A stretch of 47,448 nt of DNA from Streptomycetaceae bacterium (GCA_027483765.1 JAIXTW010000004.1:1-47448), one strand, 5' to 3'. Positions 27,001-34,922 are shown, counted from the stretch's first letter. Notes: generated by a model from the letters alone, not told the origin. Numbers and translations are program-made.

Positions 27001-27374
27001 TCTTTCGATAGCGCCCGTACTCGCTGATGAACGGCTGCAACAACGGGTTTAGGTAAAACGTTGGAGAGAATTCCAATGGCATGAAGCCCAATTCCATTGA
27101 TGGGCCCAAAGCCAACGATGCTCGCCTTCTTTGCTGCGCGTCTGAAAATTCGTGATGATGATGTTACAGATGAGATACGCATAACCTCATCGGTTAATGT
27201 AATTGTTGCTTCAATAGCCTTGGGGTCTTTAAAGAGGCGAGCAACCCGCTTTCGATTGGCCTTTTCGCGGCGATCACGTAACTTATCTGACTCTTTCATC
27301 AGCTCTTTTGTCCGCGCTATCGCAGTGGATGCTAATTGATCTAGGTTGACGTCAGTTTCAAATATCGAGGACAT
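24036..27374 (-). CDS. putA: bifunctional proline dehydrogenase / P5C dehydrogenase PutA
   Basis: 1112 residues. An N-terminal proline dehydrogenase barrel (about 75-430) shows KVRLVKGANLAMERAEAELH and LYAPVTRKDDF. An aldehyde dehydrogenase domain (about 500-960) follows, with nucleophile Cys in HAGQKCSAASIAIV, base Glu in LMAETSGKNAILIS and NRGITGAIVNRQPFGGWKRS. It oxidises proline to glutamate in two channelled steps, using FAD then NAD. There is no N-terminal DNA-binding domain, so it is not self-regulating. About 150 residues after the dehydrogenase domain have no motif I recognise. It is monocistronic, with a TAACCT box 6 nt before the ATG. Confidence 0.93.
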   Translation of the reverse strand: MSSIFETDVNLDQLASTAIARTKELMKESDKLRDRREKANRKRVARLFKDPKAIEATITLTDEVMRISSVTSSSRIFRRAAKKASIVGFGPINGIGLHAIGILSNVLPKPVVAAVHQRVRALSKDLILASESEKLAKHLGKRNEKGLALNINVLGEAVLGDHEAEQRFQSILEMMRRPEVNYISVKLSSIVAQLIIIDIDGSINRVSEKMRILYREAQQHGVFVNLDMEEYRDLPMTVAAFMRVLDEDEFAAMKAGIVLQAYLPEAHHFFGELVQWSKKRYERSGASIKVRLVKGANLAMERAEAELHGWSPAPYRSKSDVDASYVRLVDAALRPEHAKAVRIGIASHNLFHMTWALEVAKSRSVSEQVDIEMLEGMANAEALAVTRAGQPVLLYAPVTRKDDFAAAVAYLVRRLDENTSDENYLKAAFEISQNPKKFKEQEDRFLKSIAERHTITTESLRHIEHGQLTGDTFENEPNADPTEPQFIAAVTSAIKKVRAIKDQEIPLVINGKEIFTKELQEGTDPSENGKVWYHYSVGSRKDVDGAISTAKQAQQKWSGLSIQERTEILYAAADVMAKATTQTIAVMSRDAGKTVAEADPEVAEAIDFARFYAATAQNFGESTPLGTILVIPPWNFPYAIPVGGVCAALAAGNTVILKPAPETVATAWEIVSHLWKGGVPKDVLQFLPMRDDEDGKYLVTNPGIDGVILTGSFDTAALFTSWRPEINLMAETSGKNAILISACADIDASVKDLVQSAFGHAGQKCSAASIAIVDTNIYNDPAFVRQLKDAVESLHVGAGWDFSTTVGPIIRPAENALTRAFTELDDGEKWLVEPKQIDTAGLMWRPGVKIGVKAGSWSHRNEWFGPVLAIIEAPDFDTAIEYQNETDFGLTAGIHSLDEQECEVWINRIEAGNLYVNRGITGAIVNRQPFGGWKRSAVGPNAKAGGLNYVNTLRNWPRATNLEAAIYGVNTWWEKIGSQAIDRSGLIVEKNFQRYRHYVAPIVVVVDESTTQVEKSLVHHIAETTGAKVIFTTDLNDVKEKYARVRWLASSKPPIYEELQKGISVDHRPIAQRGDIEASRWLIEQSVAITYHRYGNPNGGPKPACSGLSTAP

Positions 27375-27380
27375 TAGGCG

Positions 27381-27386
27381 AGGTTA
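27381..27386 (-). promoter_or_regulatory. -10 box of putA (leaderless)
   Basis: TAACCT on the minus strand, followed by CGCCTA (6 nt) and the putA ATG at 27374. No ribosome-binding site is possible within 6 nt, which supports a leaderless message. Confidence 0.5.
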
Positions 27387-27443
27387 CCAAGCGACGCCGC
27401 AATCTGCAGAAGCAAGAGCTGGTTGAGAAAAGGGGATGGGAAA

Positions 27444-27471
27444 GGGCGGCCCACTGTGTAGTGAGCCGCCC
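27444..27471 (-). terminator. terminator hairpin after the PhoX-like gene
   Basis: On the minus strand, GGGCGGCTCACT and AGTGGGCCGCCC pair with one mismatch around ACAC, followed by TTTCCC. It lies between the stop of the PhoX-like gene (27507) and the putA promoter, so it probably insulates putA. Confidence 0.7.
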
Positions 27472-27506
27472 CCTGCCTTATTTAATTGCGAATCTCGATC
27501 TGCCTA

Positions 27507-29129
27507 TTAAGCAAATGTGACCTTTGTCCAGTCGACTGCGAGGTGGTAGTACTGACCGCCTTCAATCGCCTTGCTATCAAGTGCCATCACTTCAGTTGTT
27601 CCAAGACCTGCAACCAAGTCTGGGCGTGCTACTGAAAGCTTTGAGTGCACCTGTGCGTTTAGGAAGTAGTGTGACTTTGTATCGCCACTTGCCTTCAAGA
27701 ACTTATTGACGTTGATGATTCCTGAAGATTCTTCATCTTGGGTGATGAACTTTGCTGCACCTGTGATGAAGTACTGCTCGTCAAACTTTGCAATCTCTGC
27801 AATTTTTCCATCTGACTTGCGGTACGCAACTAGACGAGCGATGTGCGCGTTGTTGCCTGGATCTTCCTGGATCATGATGTATTCATCATCAATTGTGATG
27901 TTATCTGGCTTTGTTAGGTATGGAGCTTCTGTTCCATCAAGCAACATCTCCATCGTTGCACCCTTAAATGGATCCTTTGCATCAGCAAAAGTCATCTTCC
28001 AAAGTGCGCCACCATCACGTGAGTATGTAGCACCCGGACGTGGTGTTGTTGCTTTTGGATCCTTATTTGATTCTGTAGTTACGAAGTAGTAGACGTTTGG
28101 ATTCTTTGAATCAAATTCGCCATCTTCAACACGTGAGAATGTTGTTCCATTAGCTTGTGACATTGTGCCGAGCTTGCCGTACTTAGGGTTTGTGTTGATC
28201 TCGTTAAAGCCAACCTTGATCTTTGTGCCCTTTGGAGCTGTACGAACAGCGTTATCTGTACGGTAGTTCTCAAGTGCGATTGTGTAGAGCTTGCCGTTTG
28301 TGAGGCCAGCCTTCTCAGCGAAGTTCGCACCTGTAGTTTGCTTTGTACCGACGTACATGTAAAGCTGGCTATCTGTTGCATTGCCATCTTCGTTACCCAT
28401 AACGATTGTTGTCTTACCTGTTCCTGGCTTCGTTAGGAAGTTCTCCCATGGCGCAAGTCCTAGCTTTGGAAGCTGCATTCCGTTGCCATTGGCATCGAAT
28501 GCAAATGCGCGTGATGAATCTTCAGATCCTTCTTCACCTGTGAGGTAGACAGCATCCTTGTAACCATAGGTCACATTCTTCTTCGTCTTGGCATCCTTCT
28601 CGGTAAATGCGAAACCACCTGCAGCAACTAGGTCACCTGAACATAGGCGGTTGATGCCGTTAGTTCCGATGATTGCGCCGTAAGCATCAGTTGCAGGTGT
28701 TCCAACTGGAAGTGATTGCTCCCATGTTGAGCCCCACGTCTCTGTGGCGTAGTTGTAGTAAGTCATGCTCTTCATCCAGTTTTCCATCTTTGTAATCTTC
28801 TTGGTTGCTGGATCAAATGTCATCTTTGAAATCGATGATCCCCATGTGCCAATATCTTTCTTGCTTGCGATATCTGCGCTAGTTGAGATTTCATGGTTTG
28901 AGAGCAGTGTGAGTGTTCCGTCTGCATTCTTCATTGCGCCCATTCCATCTGGGACTCCACGAAGAACTTCACCAGAAATTGTGTCACCTGTTGTTGCAAT
29001 TACAGAAAGTGTTGCTCCGTCAGATGCTGAAATTAGATAAACTGGTGCATCTGCTGCATGTGCACTCTGAAGCACGAGTGATGATGCAATGACACCCATT
29101 GATAAAGCTGTGAAGAGTTTCTTCTTCAT
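27507..29129 (-). CDS. secreted PhoX/DUF839-like protein (putative phosphatase)
   Basis: 540 residues with a Sec signal peptide (LFTALSMGVIASSLVLQ, cleavage after AHA near residue 25). The mature chain has blade-like repeats with LTLLSNHEIS, RLCSGDLVAAGG, VYLTGEEGSEDSSRAFAFD, PDNITIDDEYIMIQEDPG and a QDEESSGIINV segment, which resemble PhoX/DUF839 beta-propeller proteins. PhoX enzymes are extracellular Ca/Fe phosphatases, so phosphate scavenging is possible. They are usually Tat-exported and this signal lacks twin arginines, so the family call is moderate. A good Shine-Dalgarno (CTAAGGAGT) precedes the ATG, and a strong terminator follows. Confidence 0.6.
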   Translation of the reverse strand: MKKKLFTALSMGVIASSLVLQSAHAADAPVYLISASDGATLSVIATTGDTISGEVLRGVPDGMGAMKNADGTLTLLSNHEISTSADIASKKDIGTWGSSISKMTFDPATKKITKMENWMKSMTYYNYATETWGSTWEQSLPVGTPATDAYGAIIGTNGINRLCSGDLVAAGGFAFTEKDAKTKKNVTYGYKDAVYLTGEEGSEDSSRAFAFDANGNGMQLPKLGLAPWENFLTKPGTGKTTIVMGNEDGNATDSQLYMYVGTKQTTGANFAEKAGLTNGKLYTIALENYRTDNAVRTAPKGTKIKVGFNEINTNPKYGKLGTMSQANGTTFSRVEDGEFDSKNPNVYYFVTTESNKDPKATTPRPGATYSRDGGALWKMTFADAKDPFKGATMEMLLDGTEAPYLTKPDNITIDDEYIMIQEDPGNNAHIARLVAYRKSDGKIAEIAKFDEQYFITGAAKFITQDEESSGIINVNKFLKASGDTKSHYFLNAQVHSKLSVARPDLVAGLGTTEVMALDSKAIEGGQYYHLAVDWTKVTFA

Positions 29130-29321
29130 TTATTACTCCTTAGGTAATCCCTCACGATGAGGTTTGCGCGCAGTCTTAAGGTGAAAGTTAGATTTCTGGT
29201 GACTACGAGAAAGATTCTTGTAGTCAATTACATGAATGAATGGTGTTGCTTTTTGGCTCTATTTATGAAGCGTTTTCTTGGAGTTCACTTTGTTAACCTA
29301 AAAATAGGGAATGATTTCAAT

Positions 29322-29915
29322 ATGTCTCATTTCTCGCGCAGACAGATTTTGCAGATTCTCGCTGGGGTAGCGCTGCTGGCAAATCCGCTTGCCGCCGAAG
29401 CGGCTCAGGTTCCAACACTTAAATGCACTCGGGTTGGGCAGACAATTGTCTGGCGCAATAAGAAGTACACATGTGTGAAATCAGGAAAAAAGTTGGTCTG
29501 GGATAAAGGTGTAGCAATCGCATCACCAAAACCATCTGCTACTCCAACAACTCCTGCTGCACCAAGTAGCACGCCGCGTCCGGCATACACACCACCGCCA
29601 GAGGAGTTTGCCGTCGGAAAGAGTTCAAATCTAAAGGTAAATCAACCTCTGGCGTTTAGTAATCCGTCACTTGATAAACCTTCTCGTGGTTACATCGTCA
29701 TCCGCCGCGACGATGGCGTGATCGCATTTAGCGATCGGTGCACGCATCTGGGTCGCCAAGTTGAGATTTCAGGCTCACAACTAGTCTGCAATGCGCACGG
29801 GTCTTACTTTGAAACGACTACCGGAAAGCCCACCGCTGGCCCAACAACGAGAAGCTTGGCTCAATTACCCACAGTTGAGAGAGATGGGATCATTTACATA
29901 ATCGATGCCGGCTAA
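29322..29915 (+). CDS. Tat-exported Rieske [2Fe-2S] protein
   Basis: 197 residues from ATG 29322; the upstream frame to 29157 lacks any family similarity and the signal peptide starts here. The N-terminus MSHFSRRQILQILAG is a twin-arginine signal, cleaved near AEAA. A proline/serine-rich linker (residues about 70-105) leads to a C-terminal Rieske fold with cluster ligands in CTHLG and CNAHGS. The GRQVEISGSQLVCNAHGSYF layout matches extracellular Rieske proteins. Tat export fits a protein that must fold around its cluster first. The partner is not evident from its neighbours, so it could serve an electron-transfer chain outside the membrane. Confidence 0.85.
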   Translation: MSHFSRRQILQILAGVALLANPLAAEAAQVPTLKCTRVGQTIVWRNKKYTCVKSGKKLVWDKGVAIASPKPSATPTTPAAPSSTPRPAYTPPPEEFAVGKSSNLKVNQPLAFSNPSLDKPSRGYIVIRRDDGVIAFSDRCTHLGRQVEISGSQLVCNAHGSYFETTTGKPTAGPTTRSLAQLPTVERDGIIYIIDAG

Positions 29916-29962
29916 TCAGCGGCTCCCTTTTCTGCTTGTGTTGCAGTTACACCTTAAAGTCG

Positions 29963-29968
29963 TAAGAT
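29963..29968 (+). promoter_or_regulatory. -10 box of pepP (leaderless)
   Basis: TAAGAT, then TTCGAT (6 nt) and the ATG at 29975. There is no ribosome-binding site, in keeping with the leaderless pattern in this window. Confidence 0.5.
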
Positions 29969-29974
29969 TTCGAT

Positions 29975-31384
29975 ATGAGCGCTGAAGGCACAGACATCTC
30001 GCAGGAAAAAACTGAACGTGTTCACGACCAGGGGCCTTCTTTAGCCTTCTCTGAGTTTATGAAAACAGGGTGGGCGCCAACAGAGTTTGCAGATCTTGAG
30101 CCATTAGAAGTTGTTACCTATGCATACTCGCGCAGACAAGCACTCTCTGCCGCTTATGTGGGTAAACGCTTAATCCTTCCAGCTGGTGCGCTCAAGGTGC
30201 GCGCGGGCGATACCGATTACAACTACCGTCCTGATAGCGCCTTTGCTTATTACAGTGGCGTGCAAGGTGCAGATTCCACTGCTGATGCTGTTCTAGTACT
30301 TGAGCCAAGTGGAGATTCACACATTACTTATCTCTATATGAATCCGCGCTCCACCCGAGATACTGAAGCTTTTTACCGCGACTCACGCTACGGCGAGCTG
30401 TGGGTGGGTCGACGCTTTACCTTGGCCGAAGCCAAGGCTCGCTACCAAATTGAAACCAGAAACCTGAGTGAACTGAAAGATTTACTCGCTGATGGAAAGA
30501 AATTACTTTCACTAGAAGATAAAGATTTCGCCACTTTCATCTCCGAACAACGCCTCTGTAAAGATGAATACGAAGTACGTGAACTACAGCGCGCAGTTAA
30601 TGCGACCGCACTTGGTTTTAACGACGTTATCAGATCCATACCTGCTGCAGTAAACACTCCTCGGGGTGAGCGAGTCCTTGATTCCGCTTTCTACGGTCGG
30701 GCACGTATCTTGGGAAATGATCTTGGATACAACACAATTGTGGGTGCAGGTTCGCACGCATGTGTATTGCACTGGACACGTAACGATGGCGATCTTTACC
30801 CAGGCGAACTTGTTTTAATCGATGCCGGTGTTGAGATGGAATCTTTCTACACCGCAGACATCACACGTACTTTTCCCATTAATGGAAAGTTTTCACCTGC
30901 TCAGCGTGCGCTTTATATGTTGGTCTATGAAGCCCAACTCGCTGGTTTCGCTGCCGTAAAGCCAGGAGCCCTTTTTTCAGATGTGAATAAGGCGTGCCAA
31001 GAAGTATTAGCGCGTGGTTTAGCCGATATGGGAGTACTCACTATCTCTGCCGAAGAATCAATGAAGCCTGAGGTAGGCCTACATCGTCGCTGGACTTTGC
31101 ACGGTTCTAGCCATCACTTAGGTATTGACGTTCATGATTGCGCACAAGCTCGCAAAGAGATGTACTCGGATGCACCGTTGCGCGAAGGAATGGTGCTCAC
31201 TGTCGAACCAGGACTTTATATCCAACCTGATGACGAGCTCTTCGCACCTGAGTATCGAGGTATCGGTATTCGCATTGAAGATGATGTACTTGTGACAGCA
31301 GACGGATATCTCAATTTCTCGGAGCGAATCCCGCGCCATCCTGATGATATTGAAACTTGGATGAAGCGAGTACTCGCTCAATAA
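29975..31384 (+). CDS. pepP: Xaa-Pro aminopeptidase (M24B)
   Basis: 469 residues. An N-terminal creatinase-like domain (about 50-190) is followed by the pita-bread catalytic domain. All five metal ligands are visible: Asp in LIDAGVEME, Asp in YTADITRTFP, His in SSHHLGIDVHD, Glu in LTVEPGLYIQ and Glu in GIRIEDDVLV. It cleaves the residue preceding proline at peptide N-termini in the cytoplasm, which fits the nearby proline oxidation gene putA, although they are not co-transcribed. It ends before a hairpin and the convergent crcB pair. Confidence 0.92.
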   Translation: MSAEGTDISQEKTERVHDQGPSLAFSEFMKTGWAPTEFADLEPLEVVTYAYSRRQALSAAYVGKRLILPAGALKVRAGDTDYNYRPDSAFAYYSGVQGADSTADAVLVLEPSGDSHITYLYMNPRSTRDTEAFYRDSRYGELWVGRRFTLAEAKARYQIETRNLSELKDLLADGKKLLSLEDKDFATFISEQRLCKDEYEVRELQRAVNATALGFNDVIRSIPAAVNTPRGERVLDSAFYGRARILGNDLGYNTIVGAGSHACVLHWTRNDGDLYPGELVLIDAGVEMESFYTADITRTFPINGKFSPAQRALYMLVYEAQLAGFAAVKPGALFSDVNKACQEVLARGLADMGVLTISAEESMKPEVGLHRRWTLHGSSHHLGIDVHDCAQARKEMYSDAPLREGMVLTVEPGLYIQPDDELFAPEYRGIGIRIEDDVLVTADGYLNFSERIPRHPDDIETWMKRVLAQ

Positions 31385-31398
31385 ATAGAAAGCAAAAA

Positions 31399-31429
31399 GT
31401 GGACGATTCCCTCGAAAATCATCGCCCAC
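31399..31429. terminator. bidirectional terminator hairpin between pepP and crcB
   Basis: GTGGaCGAT and ATCGcCCAC form a stem with one A-C mismatch around a 13-nt loop. On the minus strand it runs into TTTTT (31394-31398), so it is stronger for the sdh-crcB transcript. The plus-strand side is followed by TCTTTGTG. Confidence 0.55.
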
Positions 31430-31438
31430 TCTTTGTGT

Positions 31439-31477
31439 CCCGTTACACGCAATACACGCAATACACGCAATAACGGG
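31439..31477. repeat. three tandem copies of ACACGCAAT inside a 7-bp inverted repeat
   Basis: ACACGCAAT occurs exactly three times at 31445-31471. It is bracketed by CCCGTTA (31439-31445) and TAACGGG (31471-31477). It lies in the 178-bp gap between the convergent pepP and crcB genes. The rest of that gap (31478-31562) shows nothing I can interpret. Confidence 0.85.
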
Positions 31478-31562
31478 AGAAAAATAAGGTAGTAATCGGT
31501 CTAGAAAGTTAATGAAAAGTGAATTTCTGCCTGCCTGGCCCTAAATTAATGCGTGCTCTCGC

Positions 31563-31901
31563 CTAGCTGACGAGGTTGTATCCCAGGTAGGCGGCTAACA
31601 AGCCAAAACCGATGGAAGCTGCGAGGTTTAGGGCAACTACTTTGTACTTTTTTAATTCATAGCCAAGGTAGAGATCAACGATAAATGTTGACCACGTTGT
31701 AAAAGCTCCAGCAAAACCAATTGCTAAAAAGTCGTGCCAGCGTTCAGTGCTGCCAAAAGTCAATCCGATCAGAAATGAGCCCAGGATATTAACTGTAAAT
31801 GTGCCCACTGGTTTATCGGTGAACTTCCTAAAATACTGATCGACGAGGAATCTCGCGGGAGAACCAATAGCTGCTCCAATAATGACCATCAGAGTATTCA
31901 T
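31563..31901 (-). CDS. crcB: CrcB/Fluc fluoride channel subunit (canonical partner)
   Basis: 112 residues and four membrane helices. Family motifs are present: IGAAIGSPARFLVDQY at the N-terminus, GTFTVNILGSFLIGL with the pore Asn, and GFAGAFTTWSTF, the TTFST-like sodium/fluoride motif with Trp for Phe. Fluc channels export fluoride as dual-topology dimers, or as heterodimers when two genes are adjacent. Its ATG overlaps the stop of the other crcB by 4 nt, so a paired heterodimer is likely. Confidence 0.88.
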   Translation of the reverse strand: MNTLMVIIGAAIGSPARFLVDQYFRKFTDKPVGTFTVNILGSFLIGLTFGSTERWHDFLAIGFAGAFTTWSTFIVDLYLGYELKKYKVVALNLAASIGFGLLAAYLGYNLVS

Positions 31902-32251
31902 GCGCGGGCCTTAATTACTCTTCGCGCGATCTTGAGTGAGAAGTGAGCAACAATAAGTGAGGCGACGACATTGATAAGTAGGTACGAGATTCCCGCTTCA
32001 TCAGGAGCCACCGCATCGTATGTAACAGCCGAAAACGTGGAGAGCCCGGCACAAAATCCCGGAAGTAAGAAGTAGCGCAGTTCTGTAATCCCGCGACGTT
32101 CCATCAACACTAAAAAGATGACTGCCAGTGAAACTGAAAGCAGATTAGCTGCCAGCGTTCCATTTCCACTCTGAGGAATGGCTAGCGAGAGCCCCCAGCG
32201 GGTAAGGGAACCAAGAACCCCGCCCAGTGAAACAAGCCAAACGGCTTTCAG
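31898..32251 (-). CDS. crcB: CrcB/Fluc fluoride channel subunit with apparent CTG start
   Basis: 117 residues if read from CTG at 32251, only 2 nt after the sdhB stop. The frame from there, (M)KAVWLVSLGGVLGSLTRWG, is clearly the conserved CrcB N-terminus, yet no ATG, GTG or TTG exists between an in-frame stop at 32309-32311 and a GTG at 32110 that would delete the first helices. Later motifs are NGTLAANLLSVSLA, diverged from NxxGS, and GFCAGLSTFSAV. It is therefore either initiated at CTG by coupling with sdhB, or the start codon is altered. It is the more diverged member of the pair. Confidence 0.75.
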   Translation of the reverse strand: MKAVWLVSLGGVLGSLTRWGLSLAIPQSGNGTLAANLLSVSLAVIFLVLMERRGITELRYFLLPGFCAGLSTFSAVTYDAVAPDEAGISYLLINVVASLIVAHFSLKIARRVIKARA

Positions 32252-32253
32252 GG

Positions 32254-33012
32254 CTAGTTGCGCTTTTCTCGCTTGAGAAGTCCGGCGAACATGCGAGCTG
32301 GATCGTACTTAATATCAACAACACGTTCCTTCATTGGAATGATTGCGTTATCAGTGATCTTGATGTGCTCTGGGCAGACCTCAGTACAGCACTTTGTGAT
32401 GTTACACATTCCAAGGCCGTGCTCTTCTTGAGCTGTGCGCTTACGATTCTTCAACATATCAAGTGGGTGCATATCGAGTTCAGCGATACGGATAAAGAAT
32501 CGTGGGCCGGCAAACGATGGCTTGTTCTCTTCGTGATCACGAATAACGTGACATGTGTCTTGGCATAAGAAGCATTCGATGCACTTACGGAACTCTTGGC
32601 TTCGCTCCACATCGACTTGCTGCATGCGTGCTTCACCTGGTGCTAAATCTTTAGGTGGCTCGTACGCTGGAATCTCCATCGCCTTCTTGTAATTAAAAGA
32701 TACGTCGGTAACGAGATCTTTAATGACTGGGAATGCTCGAAGTGGAGTAACTGTGATTGTTTCATTCTCATCAAATGAAGCAACCTGTGTCATGCAAGCA
32801 AGGCGTGGCTTTCCGTTGATCTCCATAGAACAAGATCCACACTTTCCAGCCTTACAGTTCCAGCGGACCGCGAGGTCACCCATCTGTGTTGCTTGAACAC
32901 GGTGAATGACATCGAGCACTACTTCGCCTTCGTTGACATCAACCTGTACATCTTTGAGACCGCCGTCAGTTGCGTCTCCTCGCCAGATGCGAAGATTAAG
33001 TTTGCGTGCCAT
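32254..33012 (-). CDS. sdhB: succinate dehydrogenase iron-sulfur subunit
   Basis: 252 residues. The plant-type [2Fe-2S] ligands lie in CKAGKCGSCSMEING. The C-terminal 4Fe-4S/3Fe-4S cysteines are in CIECFLCQDTC and CNITKCCTEVCPEHIKI. It carries electrons from the flavoprotein to the quinone site of complex II. It starts at the base where sdhA stops (1-nt overlap). It closely follows the mycobacterial Sdh1-type subunit in layout. Confidence 0.93.
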   Translation of the reverse strand: MARKLNLRIWRGDATDGGLKDVQVDVNEGEVVLDVIHRVQATQMGDLAVRWNCKAGKCGSCSMEINGKPRLACMTQVASFDENETITVTPLRAFPVIKDLVTDVSFNYKKAMEIPAYEPPKDLAPGEARMQQVDVERSQEFRKCIECFLCQDTCHVIRDHEENKPSFAGPRFFIRIAELDMHPLDMLKNRKRTAQEEHGLGMCNITKCCTEVCPEHIKITDNAIIPMKERVVDIKYDPARMFAGLLKREKRN

Positions 33013-34919
33013 TAGTTGGATCCGCCTTTCGCAATTTCTTCCGGTGTCATGTACTTCTCTAGTTCATGCACATCAAAGAGGTCAAAGAGTTCTTTAGGAA
33101 GAACTGGCAGAGGCTGCGCTTTGATATTGACCTGATTGCCATCAAAACTGGCGATGTTATTCATCTGTCGCCACTTCATATTCATACCTGGGAAGTCATC
33201 GCGAGTATGTCCTCCGCGAGATTCTTCACGAAGGAGCGCGGATTTCGCAGTTGATTCAGCGACTAGCAACATATTGTCTAGATCGAAGGCCAAGTGGAAT
33301 CCTGGGTTGAATAACCGTCCGCCTGAAACCGCTACGTTCTTGCTGCGAGCGCGAATGTCAGCAATCTTGATAACTGCTTCTTCAATTTCGGTGCGTGTGC
33401 GGATGATGCCCACAAGGTTATGGGTAACTTCCTGAAGTTCAGCATGCAGTGCATATGAATTCTCGCCACCTGCGCGACTAAATGGAGCCTCGATGCGATC
33501 GGCAGCAGCCTTAATGGATGCATCAGAGACAGGATTAGCGCCCGCACTCTTCACATAATTAACAGCACCTTCGCCGGCACGACGGCCAAATACAAGAAGG
33601 TCTGTCAATGAATTTCCACCGAGGCGGTTTGAACCGTGCATTCCACCAGCAACTTCACCAGCTGCGAAGAGCCCTGGAACTCCAATTGCGGCTGCGGTAT
33701 CTGGCTCTACTTCAACGCCACCCATGACGTAGTGACATGTTGGGCCGACTTCCATCGCCTCTTTTGTGATGTCAACGCCAGCAAGTTCGTAGAACTGATG
33801 CCACATTGAAGGAAGACGCTTCTTAATAACTTCAGCTGGGATTCGCTTTGAAACATCGAGGAATACTCCGCCGTGTTCTGTACCGCGTCCTGCTTTTACT
33901 TCAGAGTTAATTGCGCGGGCAACTTCATCGCGTGGCAAGAGTTCTGGCGGACGACGGTTGTTATCTTGATCTAGATACCAACGATCTGCTTCTTCTTCAT
34001 TATCAGCGTACTTATCCTTAAATACATCTGGGATGTACTTGAACATAAAACGCTCACCGAGTGAGTTGGTAAGAATTCCGCCTTCACCGCGGACAGATTC
34101 GGTAACAAGAATTCCGCGCACTGAAGGTGGCCAGACCATTCCGGTTGGGTGGAATTGCAAGAACTCCATATCGACCAGATTCGCGCCCGCTTTGAGTGCA
34201 AGCGCGTGTCCGTCGCCGGTACCTTCCCAAGAGTTTGATGTAATTTTGAAAGTCTTTCCAACACCGCCGGTAGCAATCACGACTGCAGGTGCTTCAAAGA
34301 GAACTTCTTCTCCGCTTTCGCGCCAGTATCCGTACGCTCCAGCAATCTTTCCATTCTCTTTCAGAATTTCAGTGATTGTGCACTCCGCGAAAACCTTAAT
34401 CTTTGCTTCCATGTCACCGAATTCGCGGCCATCTTTCTGCTGCAACTGAACAATCTTTTGCTGCATGGTGCGAATAATTTCTAGGCCAGTGCGGTCACCT
34501 ACGTGTGCAAGGCGTGGATATTCGTGGCCACCAAAGTTGCGCTGTGAAATCTTTCCAGCTTGGGTGCGATCAAAGAGTGCGCCCCACATTTCAAGTTCCC
34601 AGATGCGATCTGGTGCTTCTTTGGCATGAAGTTCAGCCATGCGGTAATGGTTAAGGAACTTTCCACCACGCATGGTGTCGCGAAAGTGGACCATCCAATT
34701 ATCTTTATCGTTCACGTTACCCATTGATGCCGCAGCGCCACCTTCAGCCATCACTGTGTGAGCCTTGCCAAAGAGTGACTTACAGATAATTGCGACGCTT
34801 AAGCCAGCTTCGCGCGCCTCCACAGCTGCACGCAGACCTGCTCCACCTGCGCCAATAATAAGGACGTCGTACTTTTCTCTTTGCAGAGTTGATTCTTTCG
34901 CAGTCATATCTGTTGGCAT
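33012..34919 (-). CDS. sdhA: succinate dehydrogenase flavoprotein subunit
   Basis: 635 residues. The FAD motif is VLIIGAGGAGLRAAVEA, and the covalent-flavin histidine region is KAHTVMAEGGAAASMGN. Active-site blocks include LDVSKRIPAEVI, GPTCHYVMGGVEV and GSNRLGGNSLTDLLVFGR. It oxidises succinate in the TCA cycle and feeds electrons through SdhB to menaquinone or ubiquinone. It starts 3 nt after the anchor gene. The 30-residue C-terminal tail after the helical domain is specific and unremarkable. Confidence 0.94.
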   Translation of the reverse strand: MPTDMTAKESTLQREKYDVLIIGAGGAGLRAAVEAREAGLSVAIICKSLFGKAHTVMAEGGAAASMGNVNDKDNWMVHFRDTMRGGKFLNHYRMAELHAKEAPDRIWELEMWGALFDRTQAGKISQRNFGGHEYPRLAHVGDRTGLEIIRTMQQKIVQLQQKDGREFGDMEAKIKVFAECTITEILKENGKIAGAYGYWRESGEEVLFEAPAVVIATGGVGKTFKITSNSWEGTGDGHALALKAGANLVDMEFLQFHPTGMVWPPSVRGILVTESVRGEGGILTNSLGERFMFKYIPDVFKDKYADNEEEADRWYLDQDNNRRPPELLPRDEVARAINSEVKAGRGTEHGGVFLDVSKRIPAEVIKKRLPSMWHQFYELAGVDITKEAMEVGPTCHYVMGGVEVEPDTAAAIGVPGLFAAGEVAGGMHGSNRLGGNSLTDLLVFGRRAGEGAVNYVKSAGANPVSDASIKAAADRIEAPFSRAGGENSYALHAELQEVTHNLVGIIRTRTEIEEAVIKIADIRARSKNVAVSGGRLFNPGFHLAFDLDNMLLVAESTAKSALLREESRGGHTRDDFPGMNMKWRQMNNIASFDGNQVNIKAQPLPVLPKELFDLFDVHELEKYMTPEEIAKGGSN

Positions 34920-34922
34920 CCT

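Noticed and set aside
31430-31480. CRISPR-like array at the ACACGCAAT repeats
   Set aside because: The units are 9 bp and contiguous, with no spacers and no cas genes nearby.
32110-32310. Fluoride riboswitch upstream of the crcB pair
   Set aside because: The upstream sequence is the sdhB coding end with no leader. I could not find the conserved riboswitch core.
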